From assembly GCA_002869845.2 (NCBI GenBank), contig NEWS02000001.1:26727-90726 (forward strand): a stretch of 64,000 nucleotides of DNA, read 5' to 3'. Positions 56,490 through 64,000 of this stretch are shown here, in pieces. Under the pieces are notes generated by a model. It saw only the letters and a program-made list of their open reading frames with translations. It did no database searches and had not been told where the DNA came from. Each line of letters opens with the position of its first letter. The first letter of the stretch is position 1. This DNA comes from Nitrospira sp. CG24B. Lineage in GTDB: Bacteria; Nitrospirota; Nitrospiria; Nitrospirales; Nitrospiraceae. The translations under genes and the position numbers were made by a program.

Positions 56490-56713
56490 CGATGATAACC
56501 GCACGACTTGTACTCTGTGCCCTCTGCTTGATGTTGCTCGGCTGCTCCGATCAAAAAGCGAACGAGCTGTTTGAAACGGCGGCCTTCGAAGAAAACCAAG
56601 GAAATGTCCCCCATGCCAAGCAGCTCTACCAAGAACTGGTAAATCTCTACCCATCCACCAAAGTGGCTGAGATCGCTCGTGCACGGCTTGCCGATCTCGA
56701 CAGCAAGAAATAA
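56486..56713 (+). CDS. Small lipoprotein with TPR-like repeat
   Basis: 75 aa from ATG 56486, which overlaps the preceding stop by 4 bp. Lipoprotein signal ARLVLCALCLMLLGC (lipobox LLGC). The mature part NELFETAAFEENQGNVPHAK, then QLYQELVNLYPSTKVAEIAR, holds one tetratricopeptide-type helix pair, as in the BamD/YbgF family of cell-envelope proteins but much shorter. Translational coupling to the regulator gene suggests a joint role. Function unknown. Confidence 0.75.
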   Translation: MTMITARLVLCALCLMLLGCSDQKANELFETAAFEENQGNVPHAKQLYQELVNLYPSTKVAEIARARLADLDSKK

Positions 56714-56794
56714 ACGCTGTGGCGTTGCCAGCAAGTCGGTGGTGGCACCTGAGAAAGGCTCTTTCAATACCTTAGGCTCAGCGGGCTTGCCTGT

Positions 56795-56859
56795 GGAGAG
56801 GCGCGTCTTGGCGCGCCGGGGGCGGGAGGGTGAGAACAGTGGACTTTGTGCACATCCTG
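56795..56859. repeat. Partial inverted copy of the MITE-like repeat
   Basis: The segment beginning GGAGAGGCGCGTCTTGGCGC and ending at ACATCCTG matches, in reverse complement, the part of the 30325-30515 element that includes the CCCCGGCGCGCC core and its left terminus. The second terminus is not clearly kept. It lies in the 247-bp gap (56714-56960) between convergent genes. Confidence 0.6.
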
Positions 56860-56960
56860 CATGTCTGTCCAGCGTTGTCTCAACCCTCGATGCTCGTAAT
56901 GGCTACAGGGGCAGCATGAGTTGTTTCGCAGCCTGCTCGGCAACGGTCAGCCTGACGGCG

Positions 56961-57797
56961 TCATGAATGAATGGACGTCTCCGGCCCTTGCCGCGGGTGC
57001 CATGGGAAAAACGCATTGGTCGTCGCCTGATAGGCTTTATACGCTTCCCCACGGCTTACAAGGGCTTGCTCCTCTGCCCGTGGAATACCAGTCACCTTGT
57101 ACAGTAACAAGCCCATCCCGATCGGACCAATCCAGGTGAATAACCAGCCGGGTGCCCCCATCGTCATGACGACATACGAGCACCAGTGCAGCCAGTCGAA
57201 AAAGTAATTCGGGTGGCGGGAGTAGTGCCACAGCCCCTCTCTGCAGACGCGGCCCTCATTCTTCGGATCGGCGCGGAAATGAGCAAGCTGCCGGTCTGCC
57301 TTCGCCTCACCAGCGACGGCCACGCTCCAAATCAGCAATCCGACCATCTCGACCACTGAAGATGGAATCCGGGTATTCCAGAGCACCACCAGAAACGGAA
57401 GGGAAAAAACCGCCACGGACAGCGCCTTCCATTGAAAATACACAAACATATTCACCGACTCTGCATCACCCCATTTTTGTCGTAGGCGGCGGTAGCGCGC
57501 ATCCTCTGATTGCCCGTCCACCCGTTGGAAATAAATATGGAGTCCCAGACGGCCGGCATAGAGCAGGACAAGCATCGCTGTGAGCAGGATGCGCTCGACT
57601 CCGGCGGGAGCCTGAGTCATATACGACAACACCGCGGCGATCAGCCCCGCACACCACGCGACGTCGACGATGGCAGCATTTTTTGTCTTCCGCTGCACAA
57701 CCCACAGGAAACCCATGACGACCGCCATGACGACATAGGTGATTACGACAAGCTGCAACGGATCCGATACGTCTATTCCTTCTTCTGGTCCCATCAT
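56961..57797 (-). CDS. DUF1295 membrane protein (steroid-reductase/ICMT-like fold)
   Basis: 278 aa with about six hydrophobic helices. The C-terminal signature EGLWHYSRHPNYFFDWLHWC near residue 190, then LLLYKVTGIPRAEEQ, and EAYKAYQATTNAFFPW, match DUF1295. This family is related to 3-oxo-5-alpha-steroid 4-dehydrogenases and isoprenylcysteine methyltransferases. A lipid-modifying NADPH- or SAM-using membrane enzyme is expected; the substrate is unknown. Its start lies 9 bp after the stop of the RmlD-like gene, so the two are probably co-transcribed. Confidence 0.85.
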   Translation of the reverse strand: MMGPEEGIDVSDPLQLVVITYVVMAVVMGFLWVVQRKTKNAAIVDVAWCAGLIAAVLSYMTQAPAGVERILLTAMLVLLYAGRLGLHIYFQRVDGQSEDARYRRLRQKWGDAESVNMFVYFQWKALSVAVFSLPFLVVLWNTRIPSSVVEMVGLLIWSVAVAGEAKADRQLAHFRADPKNEGRVCREGLWHYSRHPNYFFDWLHWCSYVVMTMGAPGWLFTWIGPIGMGLLLYKVTGIPRAEEQALVSRGEAYKAYQATTNAFFPWHPRQGPETSIHS

Positions 57798-57806
57798 CCC
57801 TTCCCT

Positions 57807-58688
57807 TTACGACACACTCGGTTCATAGTCCCATACGTCGATACCTTGGCGCTTCCGATCCTTCAACCAACTGCGAAACCCTGGGATAGGAAACGACAAG
57901 AGCGCCTGGATTTTTTCACAGTCTAAGGAAAGATCCGCAGGCCTGGAGGCACCGCTATGCTCCCCAGCGGATCCTTCGACCAAATGGCCTTGCAGCTCTG
58001 GATACCACTGTAGCAGCGCCTGTCCGATCTCCCAGCGTGACAGCCGTTCTCCTCCACCCAGGTGATAGAGACCGGGAGCGTCTTGATCGAGTAACTCCCA
58101 TACCGAGCGAGTAATCGCCCCGGCCGGCAACGGGCAGCGGAATTCATCGCCATACAGTGTCACCTGCTTGCCATTCTTCACAGACCGGCACATATCTTCC
58201 ACGAAACTTCGATCGCCATACTGTGAGGCACCCGCCGTGAGGACAATCCGAACCGCCGTATGTCGAGGATTCTCCAATACGCGCTGTTCCGCTTCAAGCT
58301 TGGTCTTGCCGTAGATATTGATTGGATGGGGCTCATCGGTCTCTTGGTACCAACCCGCCTTGCCGTCGAAGACTTCGCCGCTCGACAAGAAGATAAAGGG
58401 AATGTCCCGGGAGAGTCGCGCCAGATACGCCGTGGTGTCCACATTCATACGACGGGCTACCTGAGGATTGCGCTCGCACTCTGTCGTTCGACTTACAGCC
58501 GCGCAGTGGATGACTGCGTTGGGCTTGAGACGCCGCCAGACTTGTTCGGCGGCGGCGTGGTCCGTGAGATCAAGGTCAGCCCGGCTGAGGCCACAGACCT
58601 CCCATCCGGGCGCCCATCGAACGGCGGACCTCACGAAGTACTGTCCTATCAGTCCTGCCGTTCCGGTGACGATGACACGTGGCTTCAT
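57807..58688 (-). CDS. RmlD-like NAD(P)-dependent sugar-nucleotide reductase
   Basis: 293 aa extended SDR. The nucleotide motif VTGTAGLIGQYFVRSA is at the start; the family GxxGxxG reads GTAGLIG. The catalytic Tyr-Lys is YGKTKLEAEQRVL near residue 130, and SSGEVFDGKAGWYQETDEPH is the RmlD/DTDP-4-dehydrorhamnose reductase signature. HCAAVSRTTECERNP is the usual active-site loop. No rmlABC genes are adjacent, so the sugar is uncertain. The closest alternative is a general NAD-dependent epimerase. Confidence 0.85.
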   Translation of the reverse strand: MKPRVIVTGTAGLIGQYFVRSAVRWAPGWEVCGLSRADLDLTDHAAAEQVWRRLKPNAVIHCAAVSRTTECERNPQVARRMNVDTTAYLARLSRDIPFIFLSSGEVFDGKAGWYQETDEPHPINIYGKTKLEAEQRVLENPRHTAVRIVLTAGASQYGDRSFVEDMCRSVKNGKQVTLYGDEFRCPLPAGAITRSVWELLDQDAPGLYHLGGGERLSRWEIGQALLQWYPELQGHLVEGSAGEHSGASRPADLSLDCEKIQALLSFPIPGFRSWLKDRKRQGIDVWDYEPSVS

Positions 58689-58980
58689 AGTGCGTCAATG
58701 GGGAAAGCGCGCTCGTAGCAACCGCCTCACGCAAGCCATCTGGAGCGCTGGCCGCTATGTATGGTGCCTATCTATTACGATGCGCCATCGATGCGCATCA
58801 ACTCAAATTGGAAACAGCAAATTGTACGACTTCAGGCTGTTCGTTTGGAAGATGCGATACGCGATGAATGGCCTGGTATCGGGCGGGGTCCGCCAGAGCC
58901 TATGGCCACAGGTTCACATGCAAGCTGGCACAGAGGTCGAGAATGAGGGGAAGGACTTGGTCATTCCGGTTTCCTCACGA
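58689..58980. other. Intergenic region between convergent/leftward genes
   Basis: About 290 bp between the RmlD-like gene start and the histidine-kinase gene end. The promoter for the RmlD-DUF1295 pair must lie in the left part. I see no terminator hairpin with a T-run, no repeat and no credible small gene. Confidence 0.3.
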
Positions 58981-61900
58981 CTACGCTGCTTTCGATTCCG
59001 TCTCGGCTGGGACCTGGCCATGCGGCAGCCAGCGATTCAGGGCCGCTGTTAGCGATTTACTCGTGACCGGCTTACTGAGAAAGTCATCCATACCAACCGC
59101 CTGACATCGATCACGATCCTCCTTCATCGCGTTGGCCGTCATCGCGATGATTGGCAGGTGTTGTGACTTGCCGACCGCGTGCAGAAGACTCTCCTCCTGG
59201 CTTCTGATCACTCGTGTCGCTTCAAACCCATCCATTTCAGGCATCTGACAGTCCATAAAAACCAAGTCGTACGAAATCCGTGCGAGCGACTCAACGGCTT
59301 CTCGCCCGTTAGCGGCAACATTGACCCGATAGCCAAGTTTTTCAATCATCTTGACTGCGACCTTTTGATTGACCGGATTGTCCTCTACCACCAAAATAAG
59401 CGGACGAGCCTTCATCATGGATTCCAATACCGTGTGCTGCGTAATAATCGAAGCCGCTGCGCAATCGGCTGACCTACCAATACGAGGCATGTGCCCCAGG
59501 GCGGTGCCGAGACACTCGAACAGCAGCGACCGGCGAATCGGTCTCGTCAGGTACGCGTCGAAACCAGCCTCCTGCGCTGCTTGGGCATCTCCACGTTGAC
59601 CACCCGATGTCAGAAGCACCAGCCGCGTGGCCCTGATCGCCTGATCTGACTTGATCCGCTGGGCTAATTCCAGCCCATTCATGCCAGGCATGTGCAAATC
59701 CAAAATGGCTAAATCAAACGGCGTACGACGAGCAACCGCCTGACGCAGACAGTGCAAGGCCAGCTCCCCATTCTCGACACTTTGGCACGTGACATCTGCT
59801 CCGGTGAGATAGTGCTGAAGAACCCTCCGATTCGTGGCATGATCGTCCACGATCAGAATGTTCCGGCCTTTGAGCGCCACTTGAGGCGGAGGAATCTGCT
59901 GGGCACCTTCTGGTTGAAGCTGAAAAGGCACGGTAATCCAAAAAACACTGCCGACACCAACCGTGCTGTCTACACCGATTCGCCCACCAAGCAATTCCAC
60001 AAGCTTTTTGCAGATGGCCAGTCCGAGGCCGGTGCCGCCGTATTTCCTTGTGGTGGACCCGTCTGCTTGCGTGAAGGATTGAAAGAGTTTGGCTTGTTGG
60101 TCTGGCGCGATACCGATTCCAGTGTCTGACACTTCAATTCGGAACCACTGACGCGGTGGAGTCACGATTGTCGATGTAGGGTGCTCTTGCTCTCCCGAAG
60201 TACCGATCCTCACAATGATTTCGCCCTGTACAGTAAATTTAATGGCATTGCCGACCATATTCACCAGAATTTGGCGCAGACGACCAGGGTCACCTCGCAG
60301 CAGTGTTGGCAGACCGGCTTGCACAAGAGAGGTGAGTTCCAGACTCTTGGCATTAGCCTGCTCTCCAAGGAGACCAAGGGTATCCTCCACCGTCGTGTGA
60401 AGGTCGAAGTTGACGTGCTCCAGGTCCAGCTTCCCAGCTTCGATTTTCGAGAAATCAAGGATTTCGTTAATGATATCCAACAGGTGTTCGCCGGACAGCC
60501 TGACAGTCTCTGCATATTCGCGCTGCTCCGGGGTTAACGTCGTGTCGAGCAGAAGTCCGGTCATGCCGATGACCCCATTCATGGGTGTCCGAATTTCATG
60601 GCTCATCGTTGCCAGGAACTCTGCCTTGGTCTTCACAGCCTCCAACGCTTTATCTCTGGCCACTTCGAGATCCTTGTTCTTTTGTTCCAAATCCTGGGCA
60701 GCCTGTGTCAGCTTGACCTCTGCCTGCTTCTGAGCGGTGATGTCGATGGCAAACTTCAGGACCTTGGAGATGTTGCCGCTTGTATCAAAGATCGGGCTGT
60801 AAGAGGCCTGGATCCAGACTTCTCTTCCCCCCTTGCCGATGCGCCGATACACCCCAGCATCAAACTCTCCCCGGTTCAACTTCTTCCAGAAAGCGCTATA
60901 GGCCTGGCTACTCGCATAGACTGAGTCACAGAACATCCGGTGATGCTGCCACAAGACTTCATCAAGCCCATAACCCATCACGTTTAATAAGTTGTCGTTG
61001 GCCATCAGGAGCGTTCCGTCGTGCGCGAACTCGGCGATCCCCTGTACTGCGTCGATGGCAAGGGAGACGCTTCTCAGCTCCGCCGTAGTCGCGGCAATTT
61101 CGGCCTGTGCCTGCTCACGAGCGCAGAACTGGCTCAGCTGGTCGGCGACGGCCTGGAATGTCGTCAGGAGCGAGCGATCTTCGGGCAGGATCTCGTGATG
61201 GAAAAATTCCAGCACCGCATAGACACGATCAGCCAGTCTGACGGGAAAGGCTGCCGCCGCATGGAAACCTGCCTGCTCAGCCAACGCCGCTCGAGGGAAA
61301 TTTTGATCCTGAGTCACATCTGCAATCCATTCCGGTTTGGCACTCGCCCAAACCCGACCGGGTAGCCCGACACCACACTGAAAGGTCAGCTCTCGGCTCG
61401 CCGTGCCGTAGTGTTCCGATGCGATGCCCGATACAGTCCACATGGAGCGGCATCGAAGTCTCTGGGCCGACTCCTCCACCACCCACAGTAACCCTTCATT
61501 CCACCCCAAGGCTTCACACACCGGTTGCAGAATCGCCGCCATCGTATTGTCCAGTCCGGAAGCGCACGCCAACACGTTGGCGACCTCGTGCTGGAGAGTC
61601 AGCCTCTGCTCAAGTTGCTTCTGCTTTGTAATATCCCTATGGGTGCCAAAGACACGGAGGGGTGCACCATCTTGAGTTCGTGGAACAATCTTTCCTCGTG
61701 TATCGATCCATTTGTAGGACCCATCCTTGCACCGCATCCGATAATCAGCAGCCCACCGGAGATTCCCCCCCTGGACCAATTGCTGAAGAGCAGCCCGAGC
61801 CTCCAACCGATCATCTGGATGGATAAGAGCACACCATTCGTCGAAGCTGTTTCCGACGGCACCCTCTGCGTAGCCGAACAGAGCATTCCACTCGTTTGAA

Positions 61901-62031
61901 CGCACCACGCTGTTCGCGGTGACATCCCATTCCCACACACCAATACCACTGCCTTCGAGCGCGACCGCCCAGTACTGGTTGTTGAGATGGACCGTCCGTG
62001 CAGCCGCGTTTCCTGAGTTCCAGTGGGTCAT
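58981..62031 (-). CDS. Soluble hybrid sensor histidine kinase with two receiver domains
   Basis: About 1016 aa from ATG 62031; a GTG at 62058 is possible. Order: PAS with PAC (about 20-135, DGSYKWIDTRGKIVPRTQDG); GAF (about 150-290, RSLLTTFQAVADQLSQF); a second PAS (about 310-430, GTLLMANDNLLNVMGYGLDE); HisKA with phospho-His in FLATMSHEIRTPMNGVIGMT. HATPase follows (DPGRLRQILVNMVGNAIKFT; VSDTGIGIAPDQ; GTGLGLAI). Two receivers follow: LIVDDHATNRRVLQHYL with DLAILDLHMPGMNG, and LILVVEDNPVNQKVAVKM with FMDCQMPEMDGFEATRVIRS. There are no transmembrane helices and no HPt domain, so an external phosphotransfer partner is needed. The signal is unknown. Confidence 0.93.
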   Translation of the reverse strand: MTHWNSGNAAARTVHLNNQYWAVALEGSGIGVWEWDVTANSVVRSNEWNALFGYAEGAVGNSFDEWCALIHPDDRLEARAALQQLVQGGNLRWAADYRMRCKDGSYKWIDTRGKIVPRTQDGAPLRVFGTHRDITKQKQLEQRLTLQHEVANVLACASGLDNTMAAILQPVCEALGWNEGLLWVVEESAQRLRCRSMWTVSGIASEHYGTASRELTFQCGVGLPGRVWASAKPEWIADVTQDQNFPRAALAEQAGFHAAAAFPVRLADRVYAVLEFFHHEILPEDRSLLTTFQAVADQLSQFCAREQAQAEIAATTAELRSVSLAIDAVQGIAEFAHDGTLLMANDNLLNVMGYGLDEVLWQHHRMFCDSVYASSQAYSAFWKKLNRGEFDAGVYRRIGKGGREVWIQASYSPIFDTSGNISKVLKFAIDITAQKQAEVKLTQAAQDLEQKNKDLEVARDKALEAVKTKAEFLATMSHEIRTPMNGVIGMTGLLLDTTLTPEQREYAETVRLSGEHLLDIINEILDFSKIEAGKLDLEHVNFDLHTTVEDTLGLLGEQANAKSLELTSLVQAGLPTLLRGDPGRLRQILVNMVGNAIKFTVQGEIIVRIGTSGEQEHPTSTIVTPPRQWFRIEVSDTGIGIAPDQQAKLFQSFTQADGSTTRKYGGTGLGLAICKKLVELLGGRIGVDSTVGVGSVFWITVPFQLQPEGAQQIPPPQVALKGRNILIVDDHATNRRVLQHYLTGADVTCQSVENGELALHCLRQAVARRTPFDLAILDLHMPGMNGLELAQRIKSDQAIRATRLVLLTSGGQRGDAQAAQEAGFDAYLTRPIRRSLLFECLGTALGHMPRIGRSADCAAASIITQHTVLESMMKARPLILVVEDNPVNQKVAVKMIEKLGYRVNVAANGREAVESLARISYDLVFMDCQMPEMDGFEATRVIRSQEESLLHAVGKSQHLPIIAMTANAMKEDRDRCQAVGMDDFLSKPVTSKSLTAALNRWLPHGQVPAETESKAA

Positions 62032-62442
62032 GAGGACACCGGATGTGGCAGGAAACACTCACGATATTGTTGGCGGTCTTCCGAGGAGTGTTGAAACAGG
62101 CAGGAGTGGTGTCGATTCCGGAATGAGTCTGGGTTCATGCGCCGCTCCCTGGATCCTCTGCCTGGCGATGCTGAACCCTTGAGGCTCACACCGATCGGCA
62201 GAGACCTGAGCGGCACAGAATCGGCCAAACGTACCATCGCCTGTCTTTCAGACTCGATGGTGCTCTTCTCTGCTCCGTCGTTATATCGGTAGGCTACCAA
62301 CAGATCTTGAGGAAATGTAGCGCGGAGAGTTCAGCAGCCCTCCCACAAAACACCCATCGAGCAGCAGTCTTGGCCGACGCCTCCATGCCATATGGTCACC
62401 TTCGCTCACAAGAGCGATCGGTCGTATACCAGGTAGGACTTC
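62032..62442. other. Intergenic region upstream of the histidine-kinase gene
   Basis: About 410 bp between the kinase start and the ettA stop. It must hold the kinase promoter. A small open frame runs leftward from about 62300, but its codon pattern and lack of a ribosome site give it no support. No terminator of ettA with a T-run was found; no repeat was recognised. Confidence 0.3.
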
Positions 62443-64000
62443 TTAGCGAGTCAGCTTACGGTATCGAATCCGATGTGGTTGATCGGCATCTTTGCCCAAG
62501 CGCCTCTTCCGATCCGCTTCGTAGTCGCTGTAATTGCCTTCGAACCAAACCACCTTACTGTCGCCTTCAAACGCGAGGATGTGGGTGGCGAGGCGATCGA
62601 GGAACCAGCGGTCGTGGCTGCTGATCACGGCGCAGCCGGCGAAATTCTCCAGTCCTTCCTCAAGCGCCCGCAAGGTATTCACGTCGAGATCGTTCGTCGG
62701 TTCGTCGAGAATGATGAGGTTCGCGCCCTCTTTCAGCATGCGCGCAAGATGCACCCGATTACGCTCGCCGCCTGAGAGCTCCTTCACTTTTTTCTGCTGA
62801 TCCGTCCCGGCGAAGTTGAAGCGGGCGCAGTAGCCGCGGGCATTGACCTCCGCCTTTCCGAGCTTGATCGTGTCTTGACCACCCGAAATGATCTCGTACA
62901 CGGTCTTGTTCCCGTCCAAGCTCCGATCCTGATCGACATAGCCGAGCTTGACCGTCTCACCGATCTTGATCGATCCGGCATCCGGCTTTTCCTTGCCGAT
63001 GATCATCTTGAACATGGTCGTCTTGCCCGCGCCGTTCGGCCCAACCACCCCGACGATGCCGCCCTTCGGCAGGTTGAAATTCACGTTCTCGTAGAGCACA
63101 TTGTCGCCGAAGGCTTTGCTGATCCCGTTGGCGTCAATGACGACATCGCCGAGCCGAGGTCCTGGTGGAATATAGATTTCCAGATCATTCGCCACCTGGT
63201 CCTGTTTCTGATTCACCAGTTCTTCATAGCGGTTCAACCGCGCCTTGCCCTTCGATTGCCGCGCCTTCGGCGACATCCGGATCCATTCCAACTCGTGTTC
63301 AAGCGTTTTCTTCCGCTTCGACTCCGCCTTCTCCTCTTTTTCTAGTCGATCCCTCTTCTGTTCCAACCACGAGGTGTAATTGCCTTGGAACGGAATCCCA
63401 TGGCCTCTGTCTAACTCCAAAATCCACCCAGCCACATTGTCCAAAAAGTACCGGTCGTGCGTCACGGCAATGACCGTCCCCTTGTACTGTTGTAGATGCT
63501 GTTCGAGCCACTGAACCGATTCAGCATCGAGATGGTTCGTCGGCTCGTCGAGTAACAGAATATCCGGCTCTTGGATCATCAGGCGGCAGAGCGCGACTCG
63601 GCGCTTTTCTCCACCGGACAGCGTCCCCACCTTCTGATCAGCGGGCGGACAGCGCAAGGCATCCATGGCAAGGTCGAGTTGATTTTCCAGTTCCCAGCCG
63701 TTGGCGGCTTCGATCTTCTCTTGCAGCTGCGCCTGCTTGTCGATAAGCTTTTCCATCTCATCAGGGCCAACTTCACCGATCTTATTGCTGACGGCCTCAT
63801 ATTCGTGCATCAGGGCAACCAGTTCGGCTTTACCCTCTTCGACCACTTCCTTGACCGTCTTGTTCGGGTCCAGCTGGGGTTCCTGCTCCAGCAGGCCGAC
63901 GCTGTAGCCTTTCGACCGCGTAATTTCACCGGTATAGTTCGGATCGGCCCCTGCGATGATCTTGAGCAGCGAACTCTTCCCTGAACCATTCAGACCCAGG
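62443..64000 (-). CDS. ettA: Energy-dependent translational throttle protein EttA (ABC-F), 5' end outside window
   Basis: About 518 residues are visible, reading from the window's right edge. They start inside the first Walker A ([18 protein letters not shown]), followed by [20 protein letters not shown] and [15 protein letters not shown] linker with the Arg/Lys-rich arm ([20 protein letters not shown]) follows. The second ATPase has [36 protein letters not shown] and [13 protein letters not shown]. No membrane part, as for ABC-F proteins. EttA acts on ribosomes and slows initiation when ADP is high. The missing N-terminus would be about 35-40 residues. Confidence 0.93.
   Translation of the reverse strand, partial: LGLNGSGKSSLLKIIAGADPNYTGEITRSKGYSVGLLEQEPQLDPNKTVKEVVEEGKAELVALMHEYEAVSNKIGEVGPDEMEKLIDKQAQLQEKIEAANGWELENQLDLAMDALRCPPADQKVGTLSGGEKRRVALCRLMIQEPDILLLDEPTNHLDAESVQWLEQHLQQYKGTVIAVTHDRYFLDNVAGWILELDRGHGIPFQGNYTSWLEQKRDRLEKEEKAESKRKKTLEHELEWIRMSPKARQSKGKARLNRYEELVNQKQDQVANDLEIYIPPGPRLGDVVIDANGISKAFGDNVLYENVNFNLPKGGIVGVVGPNGAGKTTMFKMIIGKEKPDAGSIKIGETVKLGYVDQDRSLDGNKTVYEIISGGQDTIKLGKAEVNARGYCARFNFAGTDQQKKVKELSGGERNRVHLARMLKEGANLIILDEPTNDLDVNTLRALEEGLENFAGCAVISSHDRWFLDRLATHILAFEGDSKVVWFEGNYSDYEADRKRRLGKDADQPHRIRYRKLTR

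Noticed and set aside
62028-62300. Small leftward open frame upstream of the histidine kinase
   Set aside because: No ribosome site, Arg/Ser-rich composition in its second half, and overlap with the kinase start. Not supported as a gene.

Overview
The window reads as part of a bacterial chromosome of moderately high GC content. It most resembles Nitrospira or a close relative (Nitrospirota). That placement is an inference from protein style, hopanoid methylation (hpnR), a periplasmic cupredoxin and gene order; no marker search was possible. About fifty genes are packed tightly on both strands, most with clear housekeeping identities. I recognised no rRNA, tRNA, CRISPR array or intact transposon.

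Layout. 1-5.1 kb (minus): an aspartate-family amino-acid operon, alaC-like aminotransferase > hom > thrC > ApgM-like protein > lysC (cut by the window edge). The ApgM-like protein occupies the place of the missing homoserine kinase. 5.3-11.2 kb (plus): pdxJ, nnr, tsaE, a LapA-like membrane protein and mutS, closed by a terminator. 11.3-12.5 kb (minus): two small exported proteins. 12.8-22.8 kb (minus): a long information-processing cluster, rimP > nusA > infB > DUF503 > rbfA > truB > rpsO > pnp > M16 protease, with a large RNA hairpin between rpsO and pnp. 22.9-25.0 kb (minus): D-amino-acid transaminase, a possible I42-type inhibitor, a Rieske ferredoxin and a DUF192 protein. 25.2-29.9 kb: 2[4Fe-4S] ferredoxin, cupredoxin, CBS-pair protein, MEKHLA protein and leuCD. 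30-42.5 kb: corA, cysQ, an aminotransferase, PilZ, HNH nuclease, msrA, a SLOG-type protein, a TPR protein and the tldD/tldE protease pair. 43.0-43.7 kb: decayed toxin-antitoxin genes.

43.9-54.3 kb is the least explained part. It holds two TraT-like proteins and a set of large exported proteins. Four of the exported proteins share a C-terminal beta-rich domain ending in a paired-cysteine segment; one carries two haem-c motifs, and another has lost its 5' end. The truncated member is flanked by two 207-bp direct repeats of the 3' end of hpnR, the radical-SAM hopanoid C-3 methylase at 54.4-55.9 kb. This records a duplication followed by deletion. I could not match this protein family to any family I know, and it is the best candidate for an undescribed system here.

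56-64 kb: a small Zn-ribbon regulator plus a lipoprotein, a DUF1295 membrane enzyme, an RmlD-like reductase, a large soluble hybrid histidine kinase, and the ABC-F protein ettA (cut by the window edge). A MITE-like repeat with near-perfect terminal inverted repeats lies at 30.3 kb, and a partial inverted copy lies at 56.8 kb.
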